Assembly: GCF_010093815.1 (NCBI RefSeq)
Contig: NW_022985553.1
Coordinates: 499,511-563,510 of the forward strand
From: Pseudovirgaria hyperparasitica
Taxonomy: Eukaryota; Ascomycota; Dothideomycetes; Acrospermales; Acrospermaceae
Direction: 5' to 3'
DNA length: 64,000 nt
The translations under genes and the position numbers were made by a program. Shown here in pieces: positions 32,064 through 44,793 of the stretch. The stretch's first letter is position 1. Each line of letters starts with the position of its first letter. The notes below the pieces were generated by a model. It did no database searches. It saw only the letters and a list, made by a program, of their open reading frames with translations, and was not told the DNA's origin.

Positions 32064-35000
32064 TCATAGCTCATCATCGTCCATATCCGATGGTTTAATG
32101 AGACCGCCAACCTTCATCGCCCGTTCTCGCTCATCGGCCTTTGCCTTAGCTGCTGCTTGCTCTCGCTCTTCACTGTACAACTCCGCATTGTCGCCAGAGA
32201 ACTCTTTCAGCGAGATAAGGAAGTCACGTAGAATGAGCTTGAAGCGATTGATATCATTGTTCGATCCAAATAGGCCGTCAATGAAGGATGTGATTTGTGG
32301 CCTGTTGCAAGATTAGCGGGGCGTGGAGGTTTGAACTCACTCAACTCACGTCTTAAGATTCGGGAACGCGTTGGTCAATAGACTTCCGACAAATTGTCTA
32401 AGGAAGTCTCTGTTTGATGTGCCGGCTGGTGCCATCTCTTGAGTGTATATTGGTCCTTGAAGCTTTCCTGAATCGACAAGCCAGAAAAGTTTGGCAAGTA
32501 GCATCGACTGTGACTTGAAACCAGCCTTATGATCACTATCCGTGACAACGAAGAAAACATCTTGGAGGAGAACGGTGTAGAAATTCTGAAAGAAAGTATT
32601 GCAGGTGTTGACATCCGTGTCTGACATGTTGGTGATCAATTCGAAGCACATGCTCAATCCTGCATTCTCGACCTCACGATTATCATGCTTACTAGCCCAC
32701 ATGCAAGCATCGATGACAAATTTGAAAGATCGTGCATCGAGCTTTAGCAAAGATGGGAAGCAGCGTAGGTTGATAGTCCTGAGAAGTTTGAAGAACTCCA
32801 CACGGTGCTCAGGGTATTCGGAGAAGTCCTTATTGATCATGTCGAGCGTGCATTCAAATACAGAGTCCATAATGTTCATAATTTGGTCTTCCATCAAACT
32901 CTGTGGAACAGTTAGCAGGTCACTCAACCACATGCGGCTGCTAGCCGAACCATAGACTCCTGCATGAATTTGCCAAGAGTGGGTTTCCAACGTACATGTA
33001 GTTTGTTGATGATAGTAGTCATGACATTCAAGACCTCGGCTTCGCGCGCGTCAGGAACGTTTCGCTTGTAGTCTAGAAGAACAGCCTCGAGCAGTTGTGG
33101 TACCAGGCTCTGGTGAACCATCTCGAGATCATCGGCCTTCTCAACGTAAATGTTGATCAATTTCAAGATTTCCTTTTTGATAGTACGCAGCCCGCGAACC
33201 TTCGGCATTTTCGTTGCGATGTTGCCATCCCTTTGAACTGCCTCATCTATCAGGCTACTGCTGGCGCGATACATGGTGAGCATATCGAGGTAGATCCGAC
33301 CAATCTGTGGGTAGAAATAACTACCGATAGAGCTACAAGCAGCTACATTAGTTTTCATGATGTTTCCGATTATCTTGATGGTATCTGCATCCTGTAGAAT
33401 GCTAGGATCGGCATTGGCAGCCTTGATAATAGAATCCCAAGCTTGGTTCGGGAGAGCCATCAGATCGCTGATCAATCTCTCTTGTTGAGGTTTCTGGCCT
33501 TGGGCGCTGATCATGAAGCCACAGGCCTCGTAGAACGTGTGAACTTGCTGCGGTGACAAGTCGCATGTGATCTTCTGCAGGCTGCGAACGATCTCGTCGA
33601 TGAAAGCTTCTTGCTCTCCAGCCTGCTGTACGACGAAGTGTCTTCTGCATTTGTTTGCGATCTTAATGAAGGTGTCGCATGCCATATCCTGGACTCCTTC
33701 ATGGGTCTCATGCATGAATTCGAAAAGCTTATTAACGACAGTCTTCAAGAACTTCCAGTGAGCCTTGAGAAATCGAGGATACTGACCGACGATGTACATG
33801 ATGTTGCTGGCAACTACAGCTTTGTTGTCTTTGCCGCGCTTCATCTCCGTCAGGCCGAGTAAGTCTTTGATTACGGTGACTAAGAAACGTTTCTCAGTAT
33901 CCTCGTTCATCGCGCCTGATATAGAGCCGATTGCCCAGCAAAGCGTGTTGCAATTGGCCCATGACCATTCGGTACCGTCAACTTGGCGCGCGAGCTTGTC
34001 AGACATAATGGTCTCAGTATCCGCAACATCCAGATGGGTAAGGAACACCAAACACTCCCTCGTCGATTTGTATAATTGAATGGTGTCACTTTCTTTCACA
34101 AACTCGCGAACGATCTCGCCTTCATCGTTCTCCACGATGAGCACTTCTTCAGGTCTGACCATCTTTTCTATCATCACCTGGCGGAGATTCGTGAGAACTT
34201 CAGCGTATTTGTGCTTGCGAAGAGGATAATTAGCCATCATACTGGCCTGGCTTGCGCTACCGTTGATACCCATAGTTATAAGGGGATTTATATCAGATAT
34301 TGGCAGTTGCTGCATCTCGTCAAAGAGTTCAGAGACCAGCTTTGTCCAGTACTCTAGGCAGATCTTGAATATTTCGCGGTCTTCAATCTGACTAATCCTG
34401 ATTAGGTAGAAGTGACCGTGGCGGAGAAAGTCTTGATTCGGAATATTCTCGATGGCATTTAAGTGCATGGAGAAGAAGTTGCACAGGAACAAGGCCAGAT
34501 TCTGCACAAATTCCTGGTCACGACTACTACTACCAGCGTATGTACTCTTTAGGTCCATCGCCAGTGGTATGATCGACGAGATGGCAGTCAAAGTTTCTGT
34601 AAACATGTTGACGAGTTTCTCATCGTAAGCGGGTTCCGTGTGCAACCCTGCTATTTCCGTTAAGCACTTGAGTGTGATGTTCCGGAACTCAGGCACGTCT
34701 AGAAAACGACTTCGCAGCGTCTCGATAAGGCTGAAACCACTCGCCGGTGTCTCGAAGATATAGCCCAACGGGATCCAGTTCAAGAATCGAAGAAGGGTCT
34801 CCAGGGTCGCTCTAATTAGACTGGCTTGCGAAGCTGTCTGCAGGACCTCTGAACAGAGAGTATAGATTGATGTAAACTCATCTGCCATGCTTTGCTTCAA
34901 CTCTTTGGTCTTTTGAGATGTCATTTGGTCAGCGGAGAAGTCAAATACTTCTTCCGACAGCAGACGCAAAATGGCCATATTGTTTTCGCAGATCGGAATG

Positions 35001-35631
35001 CTGCTATGTGATGCGGAGATGATCTCGTTGATAAATGTAGGCCAGTTGTGAGGCCATTCCTGCTTCAAGATAGATACGAGAACGAGATTGAGTTTGTTGA
35101 CGAAGGTTCGCTGGCGGCGGAGGCTCTCTTCAGAGGTCGAGGCTGTAATGATGAAGTTGACAACGAAGTTTCGGATTCCTGGTACCCTCGATTAGATAAC
35201 GTATATGATGGGTATAGAAGGAAAATTCACACCGTGACACTGATCTCGAGGCAAAACCTTCCATCTTGTCATAACCACACTGTCTAAGACCTGCAGACCC
35301 AGAACTGAAGCTGGTCAGTACGTAATCCACCCAACCTTTTGAAACTCTCACATTTAGTCTGCTCATATTGCGCCTCTGACAGAATCTTGTCGACCAAGAG
35401 CCAGGCATCGGGGTTCTCCTTGAACTGATTTACGTTAGAAGTGGAAGAGAAAATCAGGATAGACCAAGTGACCATACCTGGTTCAGGGTAGTCTGTGCTT
35501 GTTTTTGCTTTGATACAGATGTCAGCACATCTCACTTGCCTCCAGACTAGCGGTTTGATACATACAGCTTCGCCTCGACCTTCATAGAATGTTCGAACAG
35601 TCGCGTCTAGCTCGCTGATCGACATAGACAT
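32064..35631 (-). CDS. CRM1: Exportin-1 / Crm1 nuclear export receptor
   Basis: Crm1 is the karyopherin that exports leucine-rich NES cargo with RanGTP through nuclear pores. Seven exons give 1070 aa (yeast has 1084): 35631-35566, 35507-35478, 35424-35352, 35304-35233, 35178-32996, 32900-32350, 32301-32064. The four short N-terminal exons encode the importin-beta N-terminal region ([28 protein letters not shown]); then comes the Xpo1 core (WPHNWPTFI) and HEAT repeats. The highly conserved NES-groove stretch [19 protein letters not shown] is intact and includes the cysteine equivalent to the leptomycin B target as I recall it. The tail ends in an acidic DMDDDEL. All six introns are GT-AG and keep frame. 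A second ATG lies two codons downstream of the chosen start. Confidence 0.96.
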
Positions 35632-36644
35632 CTTGAGAAGATGGGCGTGGGATGACGATGTCCGGAACGAAGAGTCTTGAGTTCAATATGGTCTCGAACT
35701 GTCGTTGAGTACTCAGATCATATGCATAGAGAGCACCAGAGCTTCGTTGGGCGCGTGTCTGAAGATGCGCCAGCTGGCTTTGCGAAGCCTCGTCAACCCG
35801 AGCTTGACCGTTACAGCGGGGTACTGTGACAAGCACGAAGGGATACAGGCAAGAGGAAAGGGAATAATCGACACGGAAAGGGACAGCGACACGAATCGGG
35901 GATATATTGAGGCTGTAGAGCTAAAGTCTGTAAGAAAGAGAGGTATGGCGTGTGTGAGGGTGGTGAAAAGAGATAGAGCTTTGGCGGGGGACGTGTAATG
36001 AGCAGGCGGCGCTTGGACTCTTTCTCCGCTATGCATGGCAGCTAAGGCAAAGACATACCAACACATCTCTGTTGCTCTCATTCACGGATGTATATCTCTA
36101 CATTATTTATCAAGATAAGCCTTGAATTAGATTTCCTATCCTGATCAGAACAAGCCTTTCCTCTTGCATTAACACCCTAATCTTGCATTGAAAGCCAGTT
36201 ACTGCTTTTGTACGTTTTCAGCGGCATCAGTCAGAGAGATGTCGCTCCCTCAGATGCAGTGTCATGATATAGTGATGTTGATAACGAGCGTTACAATAAT
36301 GTTACAGCGAAGGAAATTACAGGCTGCCTAGGAAGAGTTGCATTGATAGTACCAGAACACTCTAGCATCCACTCATCTAATACGCCACACTTCTGAAACG
36401 ACAAACGTTCTCCACTACTTAGGCTAGGATCCTAGTGAGCCTTCCATTGCTTCCCCGCGCCACGATCCTCAACTTCTATGATAGCATCGATAGCATAACT
36501 TCTCCCTTTGAATACATCGTCGTCGCGATCGCAGCGACAGCGACAAAGAACACATTCTCTATATCCGCAGAAACCCCTCGATCATCAGTCTCACATCTAG
36601 CAGTTACACTTCTGTTTGACGTGTCATATCAACAATCGCGAGCC
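35632..36644. other. Divergent promoter region CRM1 / YPI1
   Basis: This 1-kb interval lies between divergent start codons. A frame open upstream of YPI1 (from 36435) has no ATG supporting it as coding. No gene is recognised. Confidence 0.5.
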
Positions 36645-37310
36645 ATGACTTCCCACTCAACCCACACGCGTACCATCAACTCCTCATCTCGCCCGGGCAC
36701 ACCCGCCCAAGTCGAAACCACACCCGCAACAAGCTCACACCCGGTCACAATCCCCAGTAATACACTACGCCTACGTGCCACAGCAGCAAATGACAGACAT
36801 ATCCAATGGGCTGAGGACGTGATCGACAACGAGGGCATGGGCAAGAAGAGCAGTAAAGGTATGCCCCGACAGTATATCTCCAAGACGTACAAATGAGCAT
36901 GCCGCATCAACTATGACTCTTCCGGACCCCATTCTCTATCCCCTGTCCCATACAAGGATCCAAACACTAGATAGCTAACACATCCTTCAGTATGCTGTAT
37001 ATATCACGCCCCACGTGCTGTGGGTGAATCTTCCTCCGAATCAGACTCCAGCTCCAGCTCTGATGAGAGTGATTCCGACAGCGAACCTGATACATCGCGT
37101 GCGCGCCCAGCGGGAAGGCCGTCCGCGAGAAGACCACATAGTCATGATCACAACCACAACCACGACGATGAGTGTGGAGACGATAATGGTACACCGGGTG
37201 GATCTAGTGTAAGGAACAATAAGGCAAAGAAGGCACGGCGGAGGAGTCCAAATGCTTACGAGAAGATGCCGCGGCGGGGAAAGGGAAAGAAGCCAGAAGG
37301 CGAGGCTTAG
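36645..37310 (+). CDS. YPI1: Protein phosphatase 1 regulator Ypi1 (inhibitor-3 family)
   Basis: Ypi1 binds and regulates the PP1 catalytic subunit Glc7, with nuclear functions. The exons are 36645-36858 and 36991-37310; the 132-nt intron has a GTATGC donor and the product is 177 aa. The PP1-docking RVxF-type motif reads HIQW at residues 52-55 ([14 protein letters not shown]). It is followed by the conserved [19 protein letters not shown] block, which spans the splice junction and confirms it. The C-terminal half is low complexity: an Asp/Ser acidic run, a His/Asp/Asn-rich stretch around DHNHNHDDE, and a basic Lys/Arg tail. The gene converges with the DUF7598-type membrane protein. Confidence 0.93.
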
Positions 37311-37715
37311 GGCGTATGGGTTCGAAAGTACAAGAGTATACGATCGTCACGATCACTGCATACAGATTTACTACTGGGCTATGGCATATTTCGGTGTGGA
37401 TTGAGACCTGCGGAAGCACAATGCAAAGGTCTATATTAGACGATAGACCAGTCCTTTTAGGATGCGACAACCATTCACGACGAGAAAAGAGGGCATGAAA
37501 TATTCATATTTCATTCAGCAATGTCCGTAGAGTTGCCACAAGGAATGACTGGTATAGATACACATATCGCCACATCCACAGAAACGCCTGTAATCAAACC
37601 CCATCCGTCAACGCCAGGCACCGTCCATGGTATACGACAAAAGAAACCCGTCTATACCACTCCCTCTTCCTGCCCAATCAGTATATGCTGGAAGCTCACC
37701 ACGTCAGAACCTCCC
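37311..37715. other. Intergenic between convergent genes
   Basis: This is the shared 3' flank of YPI1 and the membrane protein. No feature is recognised. The plus-strand frame 37521-38093 is the antisense of the downstream gene. Confidence 0.5.
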
Positions 37716-38695
37716 CTAGAAAGCCTCGCCCATATCCCCCTCCTTTCCCTCCTTCCTCGCTGGATGATGGGCCAAATCTGGCTTAATCAGATGGGCAAAC
37801 CGCGTGTCCACATTCAGAGGCCCAGAGATATTCAACGGCATGCGCGGACCAACACTCTCTCGTCTCGCACCAGCCCAGTGATTCGGTTGCCCACGTGTAG
37901 GAGAAGTTGTGACGGGGGTTTTGCTATAGTAGCTGGGCAAGATGCTGTCTCTTGCACGGCGGAATGTGTTGCGGATAGGTGTGAGAGCGCGGAGTGGAGA
38001 GCGCGGCCAGCGGGAAGATGTGTCGTTATCGTGGTTCGAGGGTTCCTTATACGACGAATACAGAGATGGCGACATTGTGACTGGCGGGGGTAGGGAGGTA
38101 TTGATGCTCAATTGCTTCTGATTCGTGACGGGCGTCGGAGTAGCAATTGCGCCATGGGCACGTACGTTCCTCGCCGTTATGCCCGTATTCTTGTTGCGGA
38201 AGACGAAGGAAGCGATGATGTTGAAGATGCCAAGGACAAAGACAAGAATGCCGGAGGCGATGACGATGCGCCAGAATGCCAGGCCAAGGGAGGCTTGAGA
38301 GGTGGCCTCTTTGTTGAGATTACCAAGCATATTGATGCCAAGGATCATCATGGCCAGACCGAGAGAGACAAAGCCGTGTGTTGGGGATAAAATAGGCCAG
38401 TTGCGGGCGAAGTAGCCAGCGAAGAGGGATAGCTCGGAGACAATAAGGAACATGCTGACAAGAGATGTGATGAGGTTTGTGGCGGCGTCGAAGAAGAAGA
38501 ACTGATATACGCTTAATATTATATGCTGATGTGAGGTTTTGAGATTAGGGGACATACCTTGGACACAATAATGGTCTTCACGAGCATGACCATGCTTCCT
38601 GCGATGACGGAGAGGAGGGATATGATATTCATAATGCGGAGGACATTGAGGATGATGTAGCCTGGACCGGCCAGTTTTTGCGCGGATAGAGGCAT
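37716..38695 (-). CDS. Four-TM fungal membrane protein (DUF7598-type)
   Basis: The two exons, 38695-38558 and 38501-37716, give 307 aa; the 56-nt intron has a GTATGT donor and phase 0. The N-terminal half contains four hydrophobic segments: about 12-40 (in exon 1), 48-76 (beginning FFFFDAATN), 84-105 and 120-145. The motif FARNWPILSP and the NLNKEATSQASLGLAFWRI stretch are, as I remember, typical of a conserved fungal family known only as DUF7598. The C-terminal 150 residues are Ser/Pro/Arg-rich, probably cytosolic and phosphorylated. The function is not known. I chose the ATG at 38695, as no ATG lies upstream in frame. Confidence 0.8.
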
Positions 38696-40093
38696 CCTCA
38701 CAGATATTGACGATATTGTAATATCAAGGTATAAAATAATAGTTTTCGAGGACCGACCAGCAGAAAAAGATACTTAATAGGTGAAGATGTGATATGAGCC
38801 AGCTCTAGAGACAGACAGTAGATGATGGGGAAAAGAGTTAAAGACAAAAAGTTCCAGGCCAGGAAGGCGAAGGATAACCTCGCTCTCTGAATAGAGGCAG
38901 AACACAATAGATGAAGCGAAACTAATGATGAGGGACGAAGAATACGAAGCCAAAGTGAACAGCAGCAGATCTTCACTTGTAGTAGCCAGCAGCGATTTCA
39001 CTTGTACGGTGATGCCGGAAGTCGTGCACTGTCATGTAGCATACGTGCATACGATAGTTAGGCCATCGACTGGTTATCAACTCTCGATATGAGCATTCCC
39101 ATGTCTAATCTGGGATCTGAAACGACAGGAATGGTCTGAAGTTTGACTAAAATGTATGGCAAGCGGCTGGCGACGATACTAGCACAGAGTACACCGCGTA
39201 TGGGGCTTCAGAGATATGAGTCTAAGGTCTTCAAGGTCTCCGCTGGCCAGTCTATGACTCTAAGGTTCGACGTGGGATGATTGGTGCCCAGTGGACGGTG
39301 ATGGTAAAACGATTGGCAGAGCACGGCGGTTGTGTTTCAGAATGCACAACGCTTGGCCTGGCGCGACCCGGTCGCGTTGTTGTAGACCAGGCTCATTCTA
39401 CTTGTCGGCGGTTATGGCGAGGAACCGTTGGACACTGTTACTATTATGTTACACTGACCGACTGATGATATGACGATGTCCATTTCCAAATTCATTGTGG
39501 AGATGGAATGTATTGGAAGCGATTGAAAAGCTGAAAGCGCGCGGTTCATGGTGCGTCGTATCATTCTCACGCACCGCACTACTGTCCTAATTAACGTCTA
39601 CATGTAGATAACGTTGATGCGTTGGTGGAGAAAGTGGATGTTTTCTACCCCGGCTTTCTTGTCGCTATCGCATCCATCCTCCATGTGCTCTCAGCGCGTG
39701 TCACACACAAAGTGCGGCATATCACGATCAAACGAGTGAACATAATTCATGCGTCAGGTACGGCAATCGCACTGCAGTTAGTCAAGGTGAGTTACTGTCG
39801 CATTGAATAGAAGAAAAAGTCACGATCAGGATTCTATAGATAGATAGTGAATGCTTGAAAGCGTGATGAAGGGAGCCCTAATTAATACGAAGCCAATCAT
39901 CCAAGAGTGCTCCTTAGAGAGCAGTCTTTTGGGACCAGCCGCGCGATTATCGCATGCAAGTTATCCTGACATTCTTCCATCAGCCACCTTTCATTTTTTG
40001 TGCTCTTCCCCTTTCCGAAAATTGCAGACATCTTCAAAGCGACGGCTGAGATACGCCTGAGTTAGTAATACATTTACGCTTGTACTGTACACC
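38696..40093. other. Gene-poor spacer
   Basis: This 1.4-kb stretch holds only short open frames (up to about 90 codons) without recognisable character. It includes the promoters of the membrane protein and the SERF gene. Confidence 0.5.
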
Positions 40094-40525
40094 ATGGCTC
40101 GCGGAAACCAGCGTGACAAGGCTCGCGAGAAGAATCTCAAAGAACAGCAAGGCAAGGTACGTCTACAAAACTTTATAAGCGCTTAACTCGTTTGATACGG
40201 CGCATATCATAGCGATCTCGCCAACAATATCCGCTTCTATCGTCGAAACATCTCTGTGATTGCAATCACAAAGAATGAATGACTAAAGCTCTTGTAGAAA
40301 TCCGCCAACACTGTACGCAGCGAGTTCGTCCGGAGCAGCATCGTGATCATTTGTATTGATACCCGCACCAGATGTCCGGCACCCAACAGCAGAAAGCCAA
40401 AGAGGATGCCGCTGAGATCATGCGCAAGAAGCAAGCTGCAGGTATGCTGTCAGACTTTTTCGCATGTGCGGAACTAACACTAGGATTCAGCTGATGCCAA
40501 GAGGGCTGCCGAAGGCAAGAAGTGA
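40094..40525 (+). CDS. SERF/4F5 family microprotein
   Basis: SERF proteins are small, highly charged, conserved proteins that bind nucleic acid or acidic partners and can promote amyloid assembly in animals. Four tiny exons give 60 aa: 40094-40156, 40298-40312, 40372-40441 and 40491-40525. The start MARGNQRDKAREKN is the family signature, followed by MSGTQQQKAKEDAAEIMRKKQ and a Lys/Ala tail ending EGKK. Exon 2 is a 15-nt microexon (KSANT) preceded by gactaa and cttgtag. All junctions are GT-AG and in phase. Because every exon is short, length-based gene finders would miss this gene. Confidence 0.9.
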
Positions 40526-42166
40526 TGATTTAGACAGGCACTAGCATATGGGTGATGAGAGTACTATCAGGTACTCTCGATTATATTCTACCAATTATGA
40601 AATTATGGGCGGATTTTAAGCATAGCAAAACACTATACACCGATTTGGACTTTTTGTTTCAAACCTGACTCCGCTTGAAGTCTTCCCTGTGGTGTTACCC
40701 GCTAACGAGCGCTCCACTCTACGTCGACCTATTTCAAGCACAGAGGCAGAGTTTCTACGAGTCTAGAAAGTATTCTACATTGTGTACGGAAGGACAAGGA
40801 GTGTATGTACCATCGAAACCCCGTCATTCGCACTTCCTCTCTTTGTTACTTCATGATGCACTCACTCAGTATCAGTATCAGCTCTGTCAAGTCCATGTAC
40901 ATCAAGAGACTACGTTCCTCCCCTGATCTCAATACTTTAGCTTCTGCCTCTCCTTTCCGGAGAGCTACGTCGCCATGAGTAAATATTGAATATAGTAGCT
41001 ACCCGCATTCCGGTGGGCCGAGGCTGCACAACGAAGTTTCCTGGGTTTTCATAGAAACGGAGCACCGAGGATGCAACTGTGTGTGCTACCTCGCCACATC
41101 ATACAACCTAGCTTGACAAGCTTGTATCAATGTAAGATATTAGGTGAAAGAGCTGTGTGGAGACTAAATGAAAATCTTAAATTGAGATCGTCCCTGAGCA
41201 CCCCATGCAACCTGAAATCCATTGAAGTATTTTATACCACTTTTAGAACAAAGCTATTCAGCATGATTTTGGTTTTCGCTGTGCCATGTGAGCGACAGAC
41301 TTAATGGGCAAAGGCCAGGCATGTCATCTGTGAAGCAAGGCTAAATTGTAGCATACATCTTGCAATGCTCTTTAGACATGTCCTGGTGATGTCTATGATG
41401 TCATACGCTCATGCGCTCTACTGTGGTGAACAGGAAATATACTTGTAGGATTTAAGGACAAGGTCATTCAATGATACCCTGGAGAATTAGAGCAATGTCT
41501 TTGTGCTGTATCAATCAATGTAGGGCAAGGAGTTTTAGAGAGTACTGTGGTTACTCAAAGGTCTGTGCTGGGCCAGAGGGAGAGGGAACAAGAAAGGGAG
41601 AAAAGAAACGCTCTGCAAGGTGGATGAGCTGAGTATGGTCAGGGGCAAAAGATTAGAGCCCACTCAGAACTTTTTCACATTCTTGATTGATGGAGCTAGA
41701 AGCTTGTTTGTAATTTTATTTAATATGGGAAGAAACAACGTCAGTGACCAGTATTTTCGTGGATATTAAGGTGCTTTCTGCGCTGTGTAAACCTGTCAGA
41801 TATGACAAGACATGCACGTCTAGAATATGCCAGTGAATAAGTCTTGGCACAATGCTAATTGTTGATTCTATCGACCTCATGTACATGTTCAAGGCTGTTC
41901 TATATCCCAGAGGATATTTATACACTGCAAACGACAAGAACAATATAGACTTGAAGAATGCTAGGATCACAGATGGCATACACTCTGCCGTTCATCATCA
42001 CAACCAAGTATTTTCGATACCATTGACTTCTCTTGTCTTCTTGCGATGTAGCTTCAGGTCTACGTTACATCAACGAGATGCTGTTACAAATTGGAGCCCT
42101 GCGTATATTGTGCATGTAACGCTGTATAACAACTTTGGTCGTAGGAACATTGTATCTTCCAGATGG
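40526..42166. other. Gene-poor spacer, nothing recognised
   Basis: This 1.6-kb interval lies between the SERF gene and the 3' end of the Zn2Cys6 regulator. Open frames stay below 120 codons and show no motif. I see no RNA gene or repeat. Confidence 0.5.
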
Positions 42167-44793
42167 TTAGTTTTGATCCATGTGAGAACCAGCTTCCTGC
42201 AATAGACAAGAGTGATAATCGGTCAAGAATGAATTGTCTTCGACACTGATCGGACGATCAGAGTCGGCACCAATACTTGAGGCTGCAGTCGAAATCGAGC
42301 CATTACCAATGCTGGAGTGCGAGCCTGCACCTGATTTAGACATATTTACGACGGAGCCAAAGCTCGAGCCAGACTCTGATAGCGGTCGAACTGGATCGTA
42401 TACGGAGTCATGCATCCTGTGACAATAGTCTATGCTATCTGCCATTGCGATGTTTTGTCCCGTACCAATACCGAGACCAATCCCCACTTCAGTGACTGGC
42501 ACATTGAGATAACAGTCTTGCGACGGTATATTGCCAATGACTTCCGCAGATGGACTTTTAGTATGCGCTTGGCCATTGGGTGAAGCACCGTAATCATATG
42601 GAGGTGAGTGATTGCGAGCGAGAGGACCATATCCCACGGTTAGGACTTGCGCAGTAGGAAGCGATGGTTCTGCTTGAGAGTAACCAGTGGCGAGAGGTTC
42701 TGCAGGGTTACTCATGAGGCTATGTGTGACGTTCCGGACTTCACTCCATACTCGCTTCCCAAGGCTCCAGATCATAGCCCAGTCTTGGAGTGATGCAAGA
42801 CCAAGAGTAATCTGTTCTTCAGCGGCTTCGCGTTTCGTTGGATGAGGGAGCACTCCAGCAGTATTGCAGGCACTAACATGTGCCATAATGCCCATAGACA
42901 TTCCACATATCAACAGAGGGCTGTGTTTTCGGTGGTTTGTACCTATAGTGAGCTGTTCTAGCATACGTTCGCTTGCTTGTCGGGCTCTAACAGTATTGTT
43001 CGTGAGGAACAGCCTACGCGCTTCGGAGATTCTACCAACATCCGGAATAGGAGAGCACCTAGAGGTACCTTCAATCTCTTTATAGAGAAGGAATGATCTT
43101 GGGCGATTCAAGGCGATGGTGAGACTAAAGCATAGATTAGCTATGTTGATCTGCATTTTTCTTGAGTAAATGTGACTGTGGTAATGATAGACGACAGAGT
43201 TCTTTCAACGTACGTATCTATGAGCATGTTGGCGTGCCACATCACTTCGTCGACTTCACCTTGGATTGATATGATCTCCTCTTTCTTGCCATGTGCAAAA
43301 GCTTGCCAGACCTCAAGCTTGCGATTCGCTTCGTCAACCTTCTCTGAAGGAACTGGAAACTTGTCTGATATGATTGGAAGGATATCTTTACTAATCACGG
43401 CTACATCGATAAGGAAAGCCATAGAGGAGAAAGGTCGACTACAAGGAGCATATGCACGGGCGACATACTCTTCGCGCGTTCGAGTTTTGAAGACGACCTG
43501 ATTGATGGTCAGTACAGTCAATGAAAGTTGCCGAAGGGGACAGCATGCCTCTCCACCATAGTCCGACTCCTCTCCAGGTAGATCAACATCCTTGTCAGTA
43601 TAAGAAAGACTGAACGATGGAAGCTTGTGTACCCCAGCAAATATCGACTCCGTGATGTAAAGGCCCCAGAACGTTCTTCTCCAACACTCCTCAAGCACAT
43701 GGTCTCTTTCACCGTTGACGGTGGCATAGTCTTTTTTGTCCATACCTAGTCTAAGAGCCACACCAATAGCCGCACCGATTGTGTCTTCAGAGCCGTTGAA
43801 GTCATCAGTCGAGTGGATTGCGATTGCCATCAGTAGGTTCGCTTGGACGTAGAAGCCATCGCGTGGGCACGAATTAGCGGACAATCTGACAATGGCAATG
43901 TCCTTCAAGGCTAAAGTATCATAGATCTTGGAGTAGAAGGAGCCGATGTATTCCAGCACGGGAATGAGATGCTTGACCGTATTTGGATGTTTTTGAATTC
44001 GACTCTTCAGCGCATCCATTGGGAGAGTATAAGGATGTGCTTTATGAAAATTTGCATAGTACAAAGCGAGCAGATCGCGCCCTTCATCCTTGAGAGCATC
44101 GTTGTCGGAATGTAGAGCGACACCGGAGCTCAGTGGTGAGAATAGGGTAGATGTTTCATCTTTGGCAAAGCTGGTAGATGAGTTTTGTGTTGAGACAGGG
44201 TCAAACGTCTGTGCAATTGCTCTTTTACGCTTTTTTGCAACAGCTTCAGCAGCCTCAGTCTTTGCTCTTGCAATGATTGCTTGTATAGAGCCCTTGTTAT
44301 GTCCGCCTCGTTTCGAGACTAGATAGACACATTCTGGCCATTGTTCCTCCGGGTAAGAGCGACATCGAGTGCAGACTTCGCCGCCACTGCATTTGACATG
44401 GCGTTGATTGCATGGCACGCAAGCCTTGGACACTCGGTCTGTCCTCGACGGGACTGTAGTCCGGCTCAGACGTTTTTTTGCTGATGCTGGTTGTTGCTTT
44501 GATTGCTGAACCGACTGTCTTTTAAGGGGATGTTGGGGACCTCCAGACTGCACACTTGAGAATGTTGCAGTTGTCGGTGGGTCCTCATAGTACATTGGCA
44601 AGTAGTTTGGAGCCGGTGAGGGTGTTTGATAGGTATGAAAGATTGGCTGCTGCTGCTGTTGTTGTTGTTGGCACAACGGTCCAGCTGCCACAGACTCCTG
44701 ACCTGAGGAATGAAGATGAAGGAACTGAAATCGTGTAGTCCATGGTGACTCCTCATCATAAAATCCATGGTTCGCATCGTGAGATGCGTTCAT
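42167..44793 (-). CDS. Zn2Cys6 fungal transcription factor
   Basis: The N-terminus has a poly-Gln run (about 42-49) and a basic stretch, then a binuclear zinc cluster CX2CX6CX5CX2CX10C with cysteines at 125, 128, 135, 141, 144 and 155. The middle holds the fungal_trans homology region (IAIHSTDDF, AIGVALRLGMDKKD, EECWRRTFWGLYITES), and the C-terminus is Ser-rich. The regulatory target is unknown. The frame breaks once near 43175-43213. The best GT-AG solution (GTACGT donor at 43213, ACAG acceptor at 43176) joins 44793-43214 to 43175-42167 for 862 aa, but implies a 38-nt intron, unusually short. A one-base indel in the oligo-A run near 43155 would also link the frames. The two parts clearly belong together. 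Confidence 0.82.

Noticed and set aside
37521-38093. 190-codon plus-strand frame
   Set aside because: Mostly antisense to the Ser/Pro-rich tail of the DUF7598-type gene.
44640-44675. CTG/TTG run considered as a microsatellite locus
   Set aside because: It is fully explained as the poly-Gln tract of the Zn2Cys6 regulator on the minus strand.
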